Below are positions 46,766 through 59,044 of a stretch of 64,000 nucleotides of DNA, piece after piece. A program made the translations under genes and the position numbers. Source of the stretch: Maratus speciosus. Taxonomy: Eukaryota > Arthropoda > Arachnida > Araneae > Salticidae. Each line of letters begins with the position of its first letter. Position 1 is the stretch's first letter. The notes below the pieces were generated by a model. That model was not told where the DNA came from and made no database searches. It saw only the letters and a list, made by a program, of their open reading frames with translations. The stretch spans positions 76,404,974 through 76,468,973 of the forward strand of contig OZ010796.1 in assembly GCA_963932465.1 (NCBI GenBank), in the 5' to 3' direction.

Positions 46766-47999
46766 GAATACTTTACTGTAGGTATTGTTTAAGACTGGAT
46801 CGTAAGTGAGGAATTCTTCAGAGAATGCGAATGACATCATTTTATATAAAATAAAAGCGTGTGTTTTAAGTCTTAAAACTGAAATATGTTTTGTATTATC
46901 GATATTTATCTACCCTATGTATATAAATTCCTAATGAAACGACTGATTAAACGACAGATTATGTTTCATGGCGATTTCTCCTAAAATATGGACTACTATG
47001 CGGTGAAATTAACAACAAAAATCCATATTGATCTGCGGATTTCAAATCTGGTATTAGAATTTCAAAATTCGAATTAGTTTCCAAGATATTAATTTCTAAT
47101 TTTAAACACTTTTCTCTAATGATGGCAACTCAAATTTTAATCATAGCACATATTTTTTCATTTTAGAAAAGGTTGCTATTTTAAAGTAATTTGGCGACCA
47201 GTTTGATTTCCCTTAAATGTATGCTAAGAAATGTATCATGTTACTTCTATTCATAACTCAATTTACGTGAACAATATTTCGCCAAATCGGAAGAGTCTGA
47301 TAGAGAAATCAAGAACTTGGCATTTTTATGTTAGCGGGACGCAGATAATAAATCACCAAACATTTTTCCCGTCGCTTTTTTTTTTTTAATTCATTAATTT
47401 TATTTAAAATATAATCCTTTCATACATTTCATTTAAAATAATAAACTTTCATTCATTTTATTTAAAATTCAAAACTTTCATGTAAAACTGAAACATTTAA
47501 AATTAATGGCTTTCACTTCTTTCTTTCTTTTTTTCTTTAAACGAAACGAAAAGAAAGGTATTAGGCACAGATGTCACATACGAACCAGGGTACCTAATTG
47601 GCGCCAAAATGGCGTTATTTTGCTTCACATGGTAACCCGGCTATTGCTGTTTATTTATTAATAAATGTTTGTTTACTTTTTTTAAAATATATAAATTGTT
47701 TTGTTAGTTTTTAAATTTTTTTTCTTTAATGTTATTTCATTTTAAAAAATAATAGAAAATAATTTAAAAATACTTATGTAACTGGTATTCGAAAACGAGG
47801 TTTTTGCCAAATTGTCGTAAAAAAATCACACAAAACACGGTACGTATTTGACATCTGTGTCAAACATTAAATAATGCAACAAACCATGACATTTAAATTC
47901 AACTTTAAAGCAATGTTTTAATTTACCACTCGAAAAAAAAAAAAAAAATGCTAACTGGCGAATTAAAAAAAAAGCTATTGGCGAGATTTGCACCCGGCT

Positions 48000-50577
48000 C
48001 AGGGTTGGGTTTCTTCCGGAAGAAACCAGTTTCTTCCAGGACTGGAATATGGAACTGGAAGTAATGGAAGAAACCAACAGAAAACAAAATATATGCTCAA
48101 AATTAAAGTATATTAACTATGTAAAAGAATTAAACACAAAGTATGATTATATGAACCCTAAATTGGAAAATTTAATTAATATTAAAAGTATTATTTTTGG
48201 AAAAATAAGTTAATTTTTTAATAACATACTTCAGGTTCAGCAAACATTTACAGGTGATAGATTTTACAACTTTAGAGGTAGAGGGATTTTTTTCTTGTAT
48301 TAATTATTCCGTTTATGTATAAAGAAAAAAATTACCTACAAAATGTTTATTTTTCATATAAAAATACATTATTTTCTTATAAAAATGCATTATTTTAAAC
48401 TGCACAACACAGAAAATAAACGAATTTGTAATTATTTATACTAGCATCTAGCATGCATATCTCAATGCTGATTTTAAAAGACTAATATTCTTAAAATATC
48501 TATGGGTATGCCGAAATGGTTTTAAACTCTCCTGAAGTTTTCTGTAGGACTTGAAAGAATTTTTTTCATCTTTTGCATTCCTCCATTCTAAGTTGAGAAA
48601 CTGGTTGCAGCATCCTACTGCTAAAAGACATTTTGTTATACTATGCGTCATTGTAGTAAGGAAAGTGAGGATTTTAATATATATATATATATTTTTAATG
48701 CAGTAATTATTGTACTATATTACTTACCTTAATAAAATTGATGCAAATTAAAAGCACTGTCTTTTATTTAAACGAGTTTCATTCTACCATTGGTGAATGA
48801 TCTGCGTACTATTTACTACTAGTTTCAAAAGTTTAATTAAACTAGTTGGATGTGTCAATCCCAAAACTTTCTTCTATCTTATACATCTTAATATTTAAAA
48901 ACCTAGTTACACATGTTAATACTTCAATAGTATTAGTTCAATACTATGTCAACTTTGATTTTCATCTTAAATTTCTGCTCCAGTCAATTAAACGGACTAA
49001 AAACGAGTTAATCTATATCATGATATCAGTTAAAATTATTAGTTTTTCCTCATTTTGTTGTTATCAGCTGTTTGCGAATAGCCAGCTTAGCAGGAAGCGA
49101 GTTCCCACCGCTGCACGAGCCGCTGATGCACAATAGAGCTACGAAAAATCAAGAAAAGTATCAAAAATAGCTATCACAGAGCCTATTTACTTCGCAATAT
49201 TTCCAAATTCAAGGAGGACCTGTTGGCCAAAGCCAAAAACATGCACAACAATTTTGGTTCAATTGTATGCATAATTTTATAAACTGTTCGATGGTACAAT
49301 AATGAAAATGGCACAGAGATCGCAATTATAGCGCCCCCTTCTGGCGGAATTTTTTCAAGTTCAGGGAGTATTTGCTTGCCATAGCCAGAAACATACACAA
49401 AAAATTTGGTTCAAATATATGCATAACTTCATACACCTTTCGATGGTACAATAATGAAAATGGTACAGACATCGCAATTATAGTGCCCCCTACCGGCAGA
49501 AAATTTCCAAATTCAGGGAGAACCTTCGTGCCATGACCAAAAACACACAAAAAATTTGGTTCAATTCTATGCATAACTTCATACACTTTCGACGGTACAA
49601 TATTCAAAATGGCACAAAAATTGCACAAAAATCGCTATTACAGCGCCCCTTACCGGCAATTTTTTTACAAATTAAGGGAGGACCTCCTTGCCATAGCCAA
49701 GAAATTATTTTTTTGGTTCAATTCTATGCATAACTTCATACACTTTTCGATGGTACAATGTTCAAAATTGTACAAAAATCGCTATTACAGCGCTTTCTAC
49801 CGGCGAATTTTTTCCAAATTCAGGGAAGACCTGCTTTCCATAGCCAAAAGCTTAAAATAAAAATTTGGTTCAATTCTATGCATAACTTCATACACATTTG
49901 GATGGTACAATATTCAAAATCGCACAAAAATCGCTATTACAGCGCCCCTACCGGTGAATTTTTTCCAAACTCAGGGAGGACTTGCTTGCCATAGTCAAAA
50001 ACTTAAAATAAAATTTTGGTTCAATTCTATGCATAACTTCATACACTTTTTTATTGTACAATGGCGACAGACAGACGGACACACGGACAGACAGACATTT
50101 TTTATAAACATGTTTTTGGGGATCTCTGTCCCCCCAAAACGTGTAAATCCGTCGAAAACCGGAAGTTGAAAAAAAATTTCGATTACAATACTTTCTTCTA
50201 TTGAAGATAGAAGAAAGTAAAAATATGCTTGTTAAATTGAAATGGATGACATTTGATTTTGTGCATTTTGGATAAAATTTCTTTTCTTCAGCCAATGATT
50301 GGAGATCTGACAGGTATCATGGCTAAAAAACTGATGTAATTATTAATTTAGCATATATAATTAATTCAATTTATATAGGTCTGATGGAATTAATTTACTT
50401 AAGGTTGTAGGAAGAAGACATTTATTGTATCTTACAAAGTTGAAAGTTATATGGTAAATTCTTAAAGAATAAGTTTCTTCCATTTCTTCCACTTGGAAGA
50501 AAGCTATTTCTTCCGGCCGGTTTTTTCATGGTTTTTTTCGCGTTTTTTTCCACTGTGGAAGAAACTTGCCAACCCTG
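48000..50577. mobile_element. hAT-3 element, copy 3
   Basis: Uninterrupted version: termini CAGGGTTGGGTTTCTTCC and CTTGCCAACCCTG, duplication ACCCGGCT at 47992-47999 and 50578-50585. It is the cleanest copy (2,578 bp), lacking both the hAT MITE of copy 1 and the 5.6-kb hAT of copy 2. The array lies at about 49185-50060, followed by the tail and 13-bp hairpin. Confidence 0.88.
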
Positions 50578-50961
50578 ACCCGGCTAACATAAAAGTACCA
50601 AGAATTCTTTGCGATCGTGGCAACTTTTATGTAGTTTTATTCGAATTTTTTTTTTTAATTTTTTAATGAAAATGGAAACCTTTCATAAGAAAAGCGAAGG
50701 GATCAGCCCGTAATTGTTTATGGCAGTTAGATGACTTGGACTATTATAATATAGATGAAATGATGGCGATGGAATAATATTTGGCGACTTATCACTTGTG
50801 CCTTGCTAACATTAAAGTACTAAAATGGCACCTGGAATATAAAAAGTGAAGTGGTCCGCCCGGAACTATTGATGATAGTCAATGACTTGGGCTATTATTA
50901 TAGATATTGTTTTCAATTGTAAAAACAGCACAAAGAATAATATTTCCTTACGATTACCCTA

Positions 50962-51168
50962 AGGTATGAAAACATGGTGGACTGGGAGCAGGAAAACACA
51001 ATGGTAAGCCTACGAGTCAACCGCTAAAATCGGGTTTTCAGGTGTTTTCCACCAAGATATGACTTGGCAGACCGATTGCGTTTTAATATGCGAATCGAGT
51101 TTTAACTAATTCTGTAATTTTAGCCGTGAACTCGATGAGGTGATTGTCTGTGCTGCCAACTCCCGGTC
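50962..51168 (+). mobile_element. Single arm of foldback MITE, copy 3
   Basis: As 6733-6939; ends TGCTGCCAACTCCCGGTC. Confidence 0.75.
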
Positions 51169-51579
51169 TTTAACTTTAGACTAATTTGATATGTATTATA
51201 ATTAAGAGGTTATGGAGTTTTTTCTGTTTTCACATAGTTTCTCCCTATTTCCACCCCTTTGGTCCAATTTGCCCATTAACGAATTTGTCCGAGATTTTCT
51301 GCCCCTTGTTTCTATGTATGAGTTTGGAAGGGATTTGCGCAGAATTATGGAAGTTATCGTGTCCATAAAAAAGTGATATACAGGGTGTATCTGAAAAAGG
51401 GGACAAAACTTTACGGGGTGATAGAACGCAGCTATAGGAGCAAATCTCGTCATAGAATGTATGGTCGGAACGCAAGCCGTGAGAAGTTAAAAGGTAATTT
51501 TCCACAGTCCCAGGGCGATCGATTGGTCGAGGTGGTCCCATAGCTTGGCCACCAAGATCACCGAATCTCTCGTGTTTGG

Positions 51580-51818
51580 GTTGATTGGGTTGATTTTTGA
51601 CGGCCAATTATCTACACGAGGGATATAGGCCCGGGGGGAGTGCCCTCCGTGGGGGTCTTTCTAAGGGAACCTAATCCGTATTAACGCATGGAAGATCCAC
51701 GGCTCGAAGAAAACCACGAAAACTCCGAACGATTAGGCCAACGGGCGCGATTGGGATCGAACCCAGCACCTCCTGCCTACCAGCTTCGAGAGCAGAACCT
51801 CTCGGCCACTGGTGGGGC
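51580..51818 (-). mobile_element. tRNA-derived SINE with 13-bp target duplication
   Basis: The minus strand reads from a tRNA-like head with A box TGGCCGAGAGGT (51797-51808) and B box GGGTTCGATCCC (51753-51764), correctly spaced, to a tail of short CAACCCAAT-type repeats. It is flanked by the perfect direct repeat CTCTCGTGTTTGG (51567-51579 and 51819-51831). Copies 1 and 2 have a single CTCTCGTGTTTGG (7338-7350 and 37579-37591). The head looks Ser-like. The tRNA-unrelated body is about 150 bp. A SINE needs a partner LINE for retrotransposition, and none is seen here. Confidence 0.92.
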
Positions 51819-52264
51819 CTCTCGTGTTTGGATTTTTCCCTGTGGGGCCATATGAAAAGCCTAATCTTGAAACCGATATGGATCTTTTCGCCAGGATTGC
51901 CGTTGTTGCCGGCGATATTCACGAAATGCCTGGGTCTTCGCAAATGTGCGTAAGTCCCGATCCCGCAGGTGTGAAGAGTGCATTACAGCTGGCGGAGATC
52001 TTTTGAGCCATTTCTTTGAGCATGTACATTAATTACATCCGTGTTAATAAAATGTTTTCAGAAGTATCTCCTTTCATTCTTATGTTAATTCTTTAACTGC
52101 GACAGTGAAAAACTACCTTTTAACTTCTCACTAGTGATGGGCGATTCTGGAAAATTCAGGAATCGATTAAAATCGACATCGTATAAAACTGAATGGATCA
52201 CAATAAGAATCGATTCCCAAATTCTAGAATCGATACTTGAATCGATATTTCGATAGTCACAGAT

Positions 52265-53065
52265 TCGCACAGATAAGCTCAAAAATATTAATTTCAAAAC
52301 TTAGCGAATCAGCAGAGCCGTAGCGACCACCTCCCATACCTCACATTTAGAGGGTAGACAAAGTCAGGGGCCCAGTCGTAAGCTATTACAGACCTTTGAA
52401 TCAAATAATAAAGTTTTTAACTTTTAAATTATTAGTTTTAAGATGTAATTTTACTAATATTGTAATTTAGATTTTATTTAAATTTATTTTTTAAGAAAGG
52501 TCTCGGTTAAATACAAGTTGGAAATTGCGCGTCAAACGTGGCAAATGTGGTGCGCTCGTACTATAACAGTGCACTTCATAAGTGCATATCAATTTCATTC
52601 TGTTCGAAAGTCTGTAACATCCTTAAAATGCACTTGAAATAATTTTTTCCATTGGCCGTAATGTAACGGAAAACTTTTGACTGTCCCTGTAATTAAATCA
52701 TTGTGATTTTCTTCCAGCCTGAATTAAAATTTAAATTTTCAGGGACATAATTCACGTTGCCATAAGAACCGATTTAGTATTCTTACAATTTGAGTTTAAT
52801 AATGTAACTAGCAAAGTTTATTAAAGTTCTTTTATTTAAAAAAAAAAAAAAAAAAATCGTCGCTGCAAGACGTGAAAATTTAGTTTTCTCAGAAGAAATA
52901 AAAATCAATTAATTTTACTGTCTTAGAAGGATAGTGGACGTACATGTATATTGCTTGGAAATCTTTAACATTATAGCTAGTAACTAGCGGGTTCCGCCTA
53001 ATATGAAATCTCGAAGCGAACGAACCGCGAACCGGGTTCCCGCTGCCTACAGCATCGTATAGGTG
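52265..53065. other. Interior of hAT block, no gene
   Basis: AT-rich sequence with an A18 run near 52838-52855 and the phrase ACTAGCGGGTTCCG at about 52985. No coding sequence recognised. Confidence 0.4.
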
Positions 53066-53068
53066 TAC

Positions 53069-53107
53069 ACCCCCCCCACACACACACACACACACACCAC
53101 CACCACC
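53069..53107. repeat. C-run plus (CA)n and (CAC)n microsatellite
   Basis: CCCCCCC followed by CA repeats and four CAC repeats. The minus-strand frame 52889-53119 is only its translation. Confidence 0.9.
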
Positions 53108-54030
53108 AATTTTTGACATTCATCATTTAAAAATTTTTTATTATGTGTTATAAACTATCTTAAAATTTCAAACAAATCGCCCTATTATATTTTCTAATTT
53201 TGTTCTGCCCCTCCCTTCTATCCCCCCCCCGAAATGTGACGCGCCATTCTTTTTTATAATTTTTTATCATGTATTATAAACAATCTTAAAGCTTAAAACA
53301 GATCGCATTGTTAGATTTCCTAATTTTAACAAAATCGCGTTATGTTGGTTCCAGATTCCACCACCAGGGTGCGCACTCTATTCCTAACAAAACTGTGAAC
53401 GAAACTCCGTTAAACAACCTATCAGTAGATATATTACTCAAGAGTCAGGCCCGTAGCTAGGTGGGGGCCAGGTCGGGCAAAGCCCGACCTGGGAAAGTTT
53501 TTGCCCGACCTAGCGCGAGACTGTGCATTCCGATCACAACAATATTAAATTTATAATTTTTATCCTCCTATTTTTATGCAACCTAGCATAAAACTTGATA
53601 TTTCGATCACTTTATCACCCACTATTTCACTTTAAACAACTTTTATGTAATACAACATTATTAAATTCCTATTTTTATTCTCTTTCATGCCAGACCTAAC
53701 CAAAAAGAACCCCTCGCACCTAACTCTCTACCCCTCAATTTCGTTATTAAACTGGAAACAAAAATTTCATCTATAAACCTTTTCTCTCTCTCTTTCACAG
53801 ACCAATCGGAGATTACGACATTGGGCATTCCTCGCTTTTTTGCTTTGCCGAAATTATTCCATACTGCTGTATTAGCTTATATCCATAAAGCTTGCATTCT
53901 TTGTACAATTGTCACTATACAAAATTTATCGCAAGAAGTCGGTGTTGAAACGAAAGGCTTCTGAAATTAAAAGTGAAACAGCCTACAATAATGTTTCCTT
54001 AATTTGAATTTGCTGTACATGACAGTTATA

Positions 54031-54424
54031 GACCGGGAGCCGGCAGCACAGACAATCACCTGATCGAGTTCACGGGTGAAATTCTAGGATTAGTTAAATC
54101 TTGATTCGCATATTAAAACGCAATCGGTCTGCCAAGTCATACCGTGTTGAAAAACACCTGAAAACCCGATTTTAGCGGCTGACTCGTAGGTTTACCATTG
54201 TGTTTTTCTGCTCCCAGTCCTCCATGTTTTCATACCTTTTGGTGTAGGAAAACACAATGGTAAACCTACGAATCAGCCGCAAAAATGGGGTTTGCAGGTG
54301 TTTTCCACCAAGATAGGACTTGGCAGCCCGATTGCATTTTAATATGCTAATCAAGATTTAGCTAATCCTAGAATTTCATCCGTGAACTCGATGAGGTGAT
54401 TGTCTGTGCTGCCGACTCCCGGTC
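54031..54424. mobile_element. Complete foldback MITE with TA flanks
   Basis: GACCGGGAGCCGGCAGCAC at the left pairs with GTGCTGCCGACTCCCGGTC at the right. Arms of about 195 bp are inverted with modest divergence and meet near CATACCTTTT/GGTGTAGG at 54230-54247. TA lies on each side (54029-54030 and 54425-54426). One arm of the same family is the solo arm in module A. No coding capacity; the frame 54172-54354 is a shadow of the fold. Confidence 0.8.
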
Positions 54425-55311
54425 TATTAGCTGCTTCTTTCATGGAATCATGAGTTCATCATGGGTTCGATTCCATGAAACAGCAACTATCAAGCGTTGG
54501 GGTTTTTTTCTTTCTCTTTTGTAATTTTTACCCGTTCCACTCCTCTGAAATTTATAAAATTTGCACTTCTAAAATAAGGTAATCATTATTTCACATTTAA
54601 ATAGTATAATATGTCGGGTATGTTTTTTCAAATCCAAATTGATTATTTACTTGTACATTCATAAAGTCTTTTTTATTTAAAAAAAAAAAAAAATCTATAT
54701 GTTCTCTTAATTAGAAACAAAGAAATTGAATAGTGTTTTGCACTTTCTCGTAAAAGAAAATAAGTTTTCCAAAAATGTCGTCAAAGTTGCCGTTATAAAC
54801 CAATGTTTTGGTAAAGACCATCATAAGATAAAAATCGATTACAACTTATCGAAAAGTGAAAAATGATATTCAGTTCGAAATCACTTCAGTAGTAGTGCCT
54901 GCAAAATATTTTTTTGTGTATAATTATGATACTGAGAATTTGTAAAAAAATTCATATGGCTGAGTCTGAAAAATATTTGGTAGATATAAACGTGTATACA
55001 TTTGTTCCGTGCTATAATTTAAAACGAATAAACACTATTTATACTGTTTGTTTAGTTTCGAAAAGTATGTGCAAATATCAAATATTTTTTAAATATATAT
55101 AGGTACAAAATAGCTTTACTTCCCTTCATACATGAATTTCCAAACTCCTCATTGATATACTAAACAATCGAATAGCATTTTCATTATCTTAGGTGATCAC
55201 TTCTTGAGCGAAGTCGATTTCTCCTTGATGACTAAATTACATTCTCACGCACACAATTGTGTCGGTCAGGTCCTAGAGGGTTAGAAGAACCCCTTTTTAC
55301 TTAAGGGGATT

Positions 55312-55539
55312 CTTCGCGCACTCGAAAACACCCGCTCCGTAATGTTTTGAAACTCGAAGTACCTTTTTAAAAAAAATCTGCAACCAAAATCGAAAAAGTA
55401 AAAAAGAGTCATATTAAAGATCGACCTCATCTAGCCTATGCAAAAAAGAAAAAAAAATATTCAAATTGAAACGAGAAATACAAAAATAACCTGCCCATAG
55501 GATTAACATTACGGAGCGGGTGTTTTCGAGTGCGCGAAG
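55312..55539. repeat. Perfect 35-bp inverted repeat
   Basis: CTTCGCGCACTCGAAAACAC at 55312 (arm to 55346) and its exact reverse complement ending GTGCGCGAAG (arm 55505-55539), 158 bp apart. A perfect 35-bp match in a decayed context suggests a recent small TIR element. No target duplication was seen, so the true borders are not established. Confidence 0.7.
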
Positions 55540-55711
55540 GCTGTTTAGTGACTTTCTAGCATATCACTGGCCCACTTGCGGCATTATCCTTCCTCTGAAA
55601 TATTCTTTAAACTGCTCTGCTTAAGGGATTATTATTATTTTTTAAATAAAGAGGTAGTGTGACACGTTTTCTAAAAGTTAGTTTTGACAATTTTACAATG
55701 GGACGATATAG

Positions 55712-56023
55712 ATGCAATTTGTCATTCCTGTGATTATGACGACTGCGGGCCTGTGTTTGTGCAAAGCCGCCCTGAAAGCTTTTGTGTCCCTGTCAGAGAT
55801 TTCGATGAATATATTTAGGGATTCTTTAAACTCCGCTTCTGAAAATAATGCACTATGCGTTACAGTTTTAGCTCAATCGCTGTGGATTTTAGTTGCTAAT
55901 TGGTTTTTGGTGAGTGTGAGAGAAAGGGGGTTCTCCTTTTTAAGCTTAGTGCAATACTCGTTACTTGTTCTTTCCATTTTATTATTTTTTTTAACATCTC
56001 TTTATTGCATGATGTATACATAA
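55712..56023 (+). CDS. Hypothetical 103-residue frame in hAT-4
   Basis: A frame starting MQFVIPVIMTTAGLCL with balanced composition in its first two thirds (ALKAFVSLSEISMNIFRDSL) and a hydrophobic C-terminal third (LLVLSILLFFLTSLY), possibly one membrane segment. A GTGAGTGTG just after WFLV could be a splice donor, which would make only the first two thirds an exon. I do not recognise the family. It might be a hAT transposase fragment or chance. Confidence 0.2.
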   Translation: MQFVIPVIMTTAGLCLCKAALKAFVSLSEISMNIFRDSLNSASENNALCVTVLAQSLWILVANWFLVSVRERGFSFLSLVQYSLLVLSILLFFLTSLYCMMYT

Positions 56024-56179
56024 TGAATCATAAGAAATTATACCTGAGAATACTATATATAATAAATTATATCTGAATGTATCGATAACAGTATGCGTGA
56101 ATGTGTCGACAGTGTTCTGAAGAGACCGCTGGATGTAGAACTACGGAATTTGGTAAGAAGATATGTATGAAGTTTGGCA

Positions 56180-57480
56180 TCTCGAAGCACGATTTTTGAT
56201 TTTGTGGTGAGATTTCGTTCTTTTATTTTTTATGCGATTTTTAGCGCTTTTTCACGTTTTGAGGAGATTTTTCTACATTATTAAAAGAAATATGACTTCA
56301 TTTTTTTTTTAACCCAATATCATAATTCTTATCCTCTTTTTAATAAAGTTTATTCGGAATTCGCACAGCAATTTTTGAATTTTTCGGGAATTTTTTTTTA
56401 TTCGATTTTTAATGTTTTTTCAATTTGCTTAGAAAATGCAATATTTTTCCAATGAAAAAGCCGAAAATTGAATAGATTTTGACCCTAAGGTAGGAGTGAG
56501 TGTAGCTTTGAAGAATGAAAATAATGATAGGGTTGCCAGAAATCCAGGTTCCTAGAATGAATAAGACAGTCAGAGATTTTCAGACACATTAAGAAAATTG
56601 GGGTAGGGATCTGAAAATTGGCACATATACACAAAATAATATTCTATTTCAGAAATTCGAAAAATCTAATAAAATCCAGCAGTAACATTTTATTTTATCA
56701 AAAAACTGATTTTTATACGAAAAAATAAATGTTTCGGGTTTCCGCATTTGTAAAAGGATTTCTATTTAAAATTTTTAGCAATATGAATTTGGTTTCAAAC
56801 TTTTAGACAAATTTAGTCAATTCTTTCTAGGCGACTTTTAATGCGGTTTTCAATGCAATTTTTAGTGAGGTTTTTCGAATTCGGTGACGATTTTTTGGAA
56901 TTCGCAAAAGAAATATAATTTTAAACTTTTAACCTAATACATTAAATTTTCTCCTGTGCGGTTTTTGAGATCGTTCTATCGTGATTTTCAGTGTCTTTTA
57001 ACGTTTCCGGGCATTTTTTAGACGTTCATTTCAAACTTTTAACCTAATATGAATTTTTTCCTCGTCATTTTTTAAGTTTTCCGATTTTTACGTTTCTTTG
57101 CGATCCATGGCGATTTTTTGGCCTAATAATATAGTAAAATTCTGTACTCTTTTCAACAAAATTTTTACTGATTTCGCATAGCAATTTTCGATTTTTTCCT
57201 GAATTTGTTATTATTAGTTCTTTTTTGCATTCCCCAGATAATATTCTAATTTCGCAGAAGAAATCCTGTCTTTCAGCCCAAAATAGTAATTTTTAACCTC
57301 TGCGATTTTATTTTAGTGATTTTTTACGATAGCAGCGATTTTTCCATATTAGTAAAAGGAATTTGGTTTCAATCTTCTAGCCTAATATAGCTTTTCTTTT
57401 TCTCTTTTTAATTAAGTTTATTCGAAATTCATGTAGGTATTTTTAAATTTTGAACGATTTTTCTTTTTAGATTTTTGGAA
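56180..57480. repeat. Degenerate AT-rich tandem-like region in hAT-4
   Basis: Phrases such as GCGATTTTT, TTTTAACCTAATA, TAAAAGAAAT and AAGTTTATTCG recur at irregular spacing (for example near 56290, 56935, 57040 and 57345-57430). This suggests an old tandem repeat with a unit of one to a few hundred bases. No reading frame of note. Confidence 0.45.
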
Positions 57481-58430
57481 TTTTTTCGTGCTATTTTTTG
57501 GCGGACCCAGGCAGCGCCTGACGTGTCAGATAGTTATTAACATAAACGAACATAAAACATGCATATATTTAAATTATTTCATTAAAAGAAAACAACTTAT
57601 TTGCATTATGTCAAATATTTTATTTATCTTTGCTATATTTTTAGTGTGTCTTGGAAGAACTTTAAAAATTCCATCCTGGATTTTGACAGATCTTATGCTT
57701 TAAATGAAAAAAATTATACCCTATTACATATGCAGTACATATTTTTGAAGAACTACAGATAAAAGACAGAAAAAATTAAAGAAATAATCTGCCCCTCCTG
57801 GAAAAATATTTGCCCTACCTGGAAGAATGTTCTGGCTACGGGCCTGTCAAGAGTGTGGCAATCTTGATCAAAAATTTAAGCTATTTGCCGAAATTACTAT
57901 TCGGAAATAGTGGTAACTAAACTTTTGACTTTTTTATATTTAATAAGTAGCATTTATCTCAGGACTCCGTCAAAAAACCCCACCTAAAACGGTAAGGAAC
58001 GCTAAGGTTTAAAAAAAATTCTAGCGGCCTTCCCCCCCTCCTCCCGAAATTTTCGCACCATTCTTTTTTAAACTTTTTCTTATGTGTTATAAACTATCTT
58101 TAAAGTTTCGAACAGATCGCCTTGTAAGATTTTCTACTTTAAATGAAATCGCGGTCTGTTAGTTCTATATTCCACCACCAGAGAGCGCAGTCTATTCAAA
58201 ACAAAAGTGTATCTAAACGAAACTCCTTTATACAACCTATCCGAAGATACATTAGTCTAGGGGGTGGTAGTTTTAAGCAAGAATTCAAGATATTTGTGAA
58301 ATTACTATTCGAAAATAGTGGTATGAACACTTATAAAATTTTTGATATTGAAAAAGTAGTAATTATCTCAGCCCGCCGTCAAAGAACCGCACGCTAAACG
58401 GTAGAAAACGTTAATGCTGCTATAAAAAAT

Positions 58431-59040
58431 CACGTGACTGCCTTAAAAAAAAAGCATTTAATAGAAATAAACCAATTAGTGAAATAATAATTAATATCTC
58501 AGCTTGTAATTAAGATAATATTTTTTTCGAATTTCTGAAAGGAGAATTTTTTTTTTTTTGCATCTCCCTGTCCAAGTTTCGAATTTTTACGCCCCTTACA
58601 TTCTAAGATGTGGTCCCCTTTTAAAACAGTACAAAATTCTCGGGAATCACTTTGTTTAAATTGTTAAATATATTATTTGAAAAAAAAGGTTTTAAGGCAT
58701 TTTAGCACGTATTTTCATACCTACACCCTTGAAAAAAATTAATAACATACAGGGAATCCTTTAGTTTCGGAAAGCTCCGAAATTTCATAAAATTCAAAGT
58801 ATCATAAATCAGTAAGTTTGGTTGTAAACGACTGAATTTTTTATAATACAATTTACGCAAACACTTTGACAAACTTACGGGTGAAAATACGGCTTAACTA
58901 ACGAGAACCTTGAGTCACGTGGCTTTAAACCAAGAATGATAAGTTTAAAATGGAAAAGAGATGAAATTTGTTATTACCATTCATAAATAGTGCTCACCAA
59001 GAGCTGCAGATATAATATCAGTGTTTAGTTGGTAAACAAA
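58431..59040. other. Interior of hAT block, no gene
   Basis: Non-coding AT-rich sequence with an A-run near 58446 and T-runs near 58550. Nothing recognisable. Confidence 0.4.
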
Positions 59041-59044
59041 TGAT

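Larger units (their letters stand above)
53446..57846. mobile_element. Nested hAT (hAT-4), 4.4 kb
   Basis: Inverted termini CAGGCCCGTAGCTAGG and CTGGCTACGGGCCTG with a perfect 8-bp duplication TCAAGAGT (53438-53445 and 57847-57854). The left subterminal region has the palindrome GGTCGGGC-AAA-GCCCGACC, and a related GCCCTACCTGG is at the right end. The interior has a foldback MITE (54031-54424), a 35-bp inverted repeat (55312-55539), one 103-codon frame and an AT-rich 3' half. No recognisable transposase. Confidence 0.9.
53225..58430. repeat. Tandem repeat of about 425 bp, first unit split by a hAT
   Basis: Unit 1 (53225-53445 plus 57855-58064) and unit 2 (58065-about 58430) share ATTCCACCACCAG with the same neighbours, AACGAAACTCC, GAAATTACTATTCG and a CATTCTTTTTTA-type start. 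A third, shorter piece is at 53117-53224. The nested hAT at 53446-57846 sits inside unit 1. The frame 58143-58397 is part of unit 2 and is not supported in unit 1. Confidence 0.7.

Noticed and set aside
54172..54354. 60-codon minus frame
   Set aside because: Lies entirely within the foldback MITE arms.
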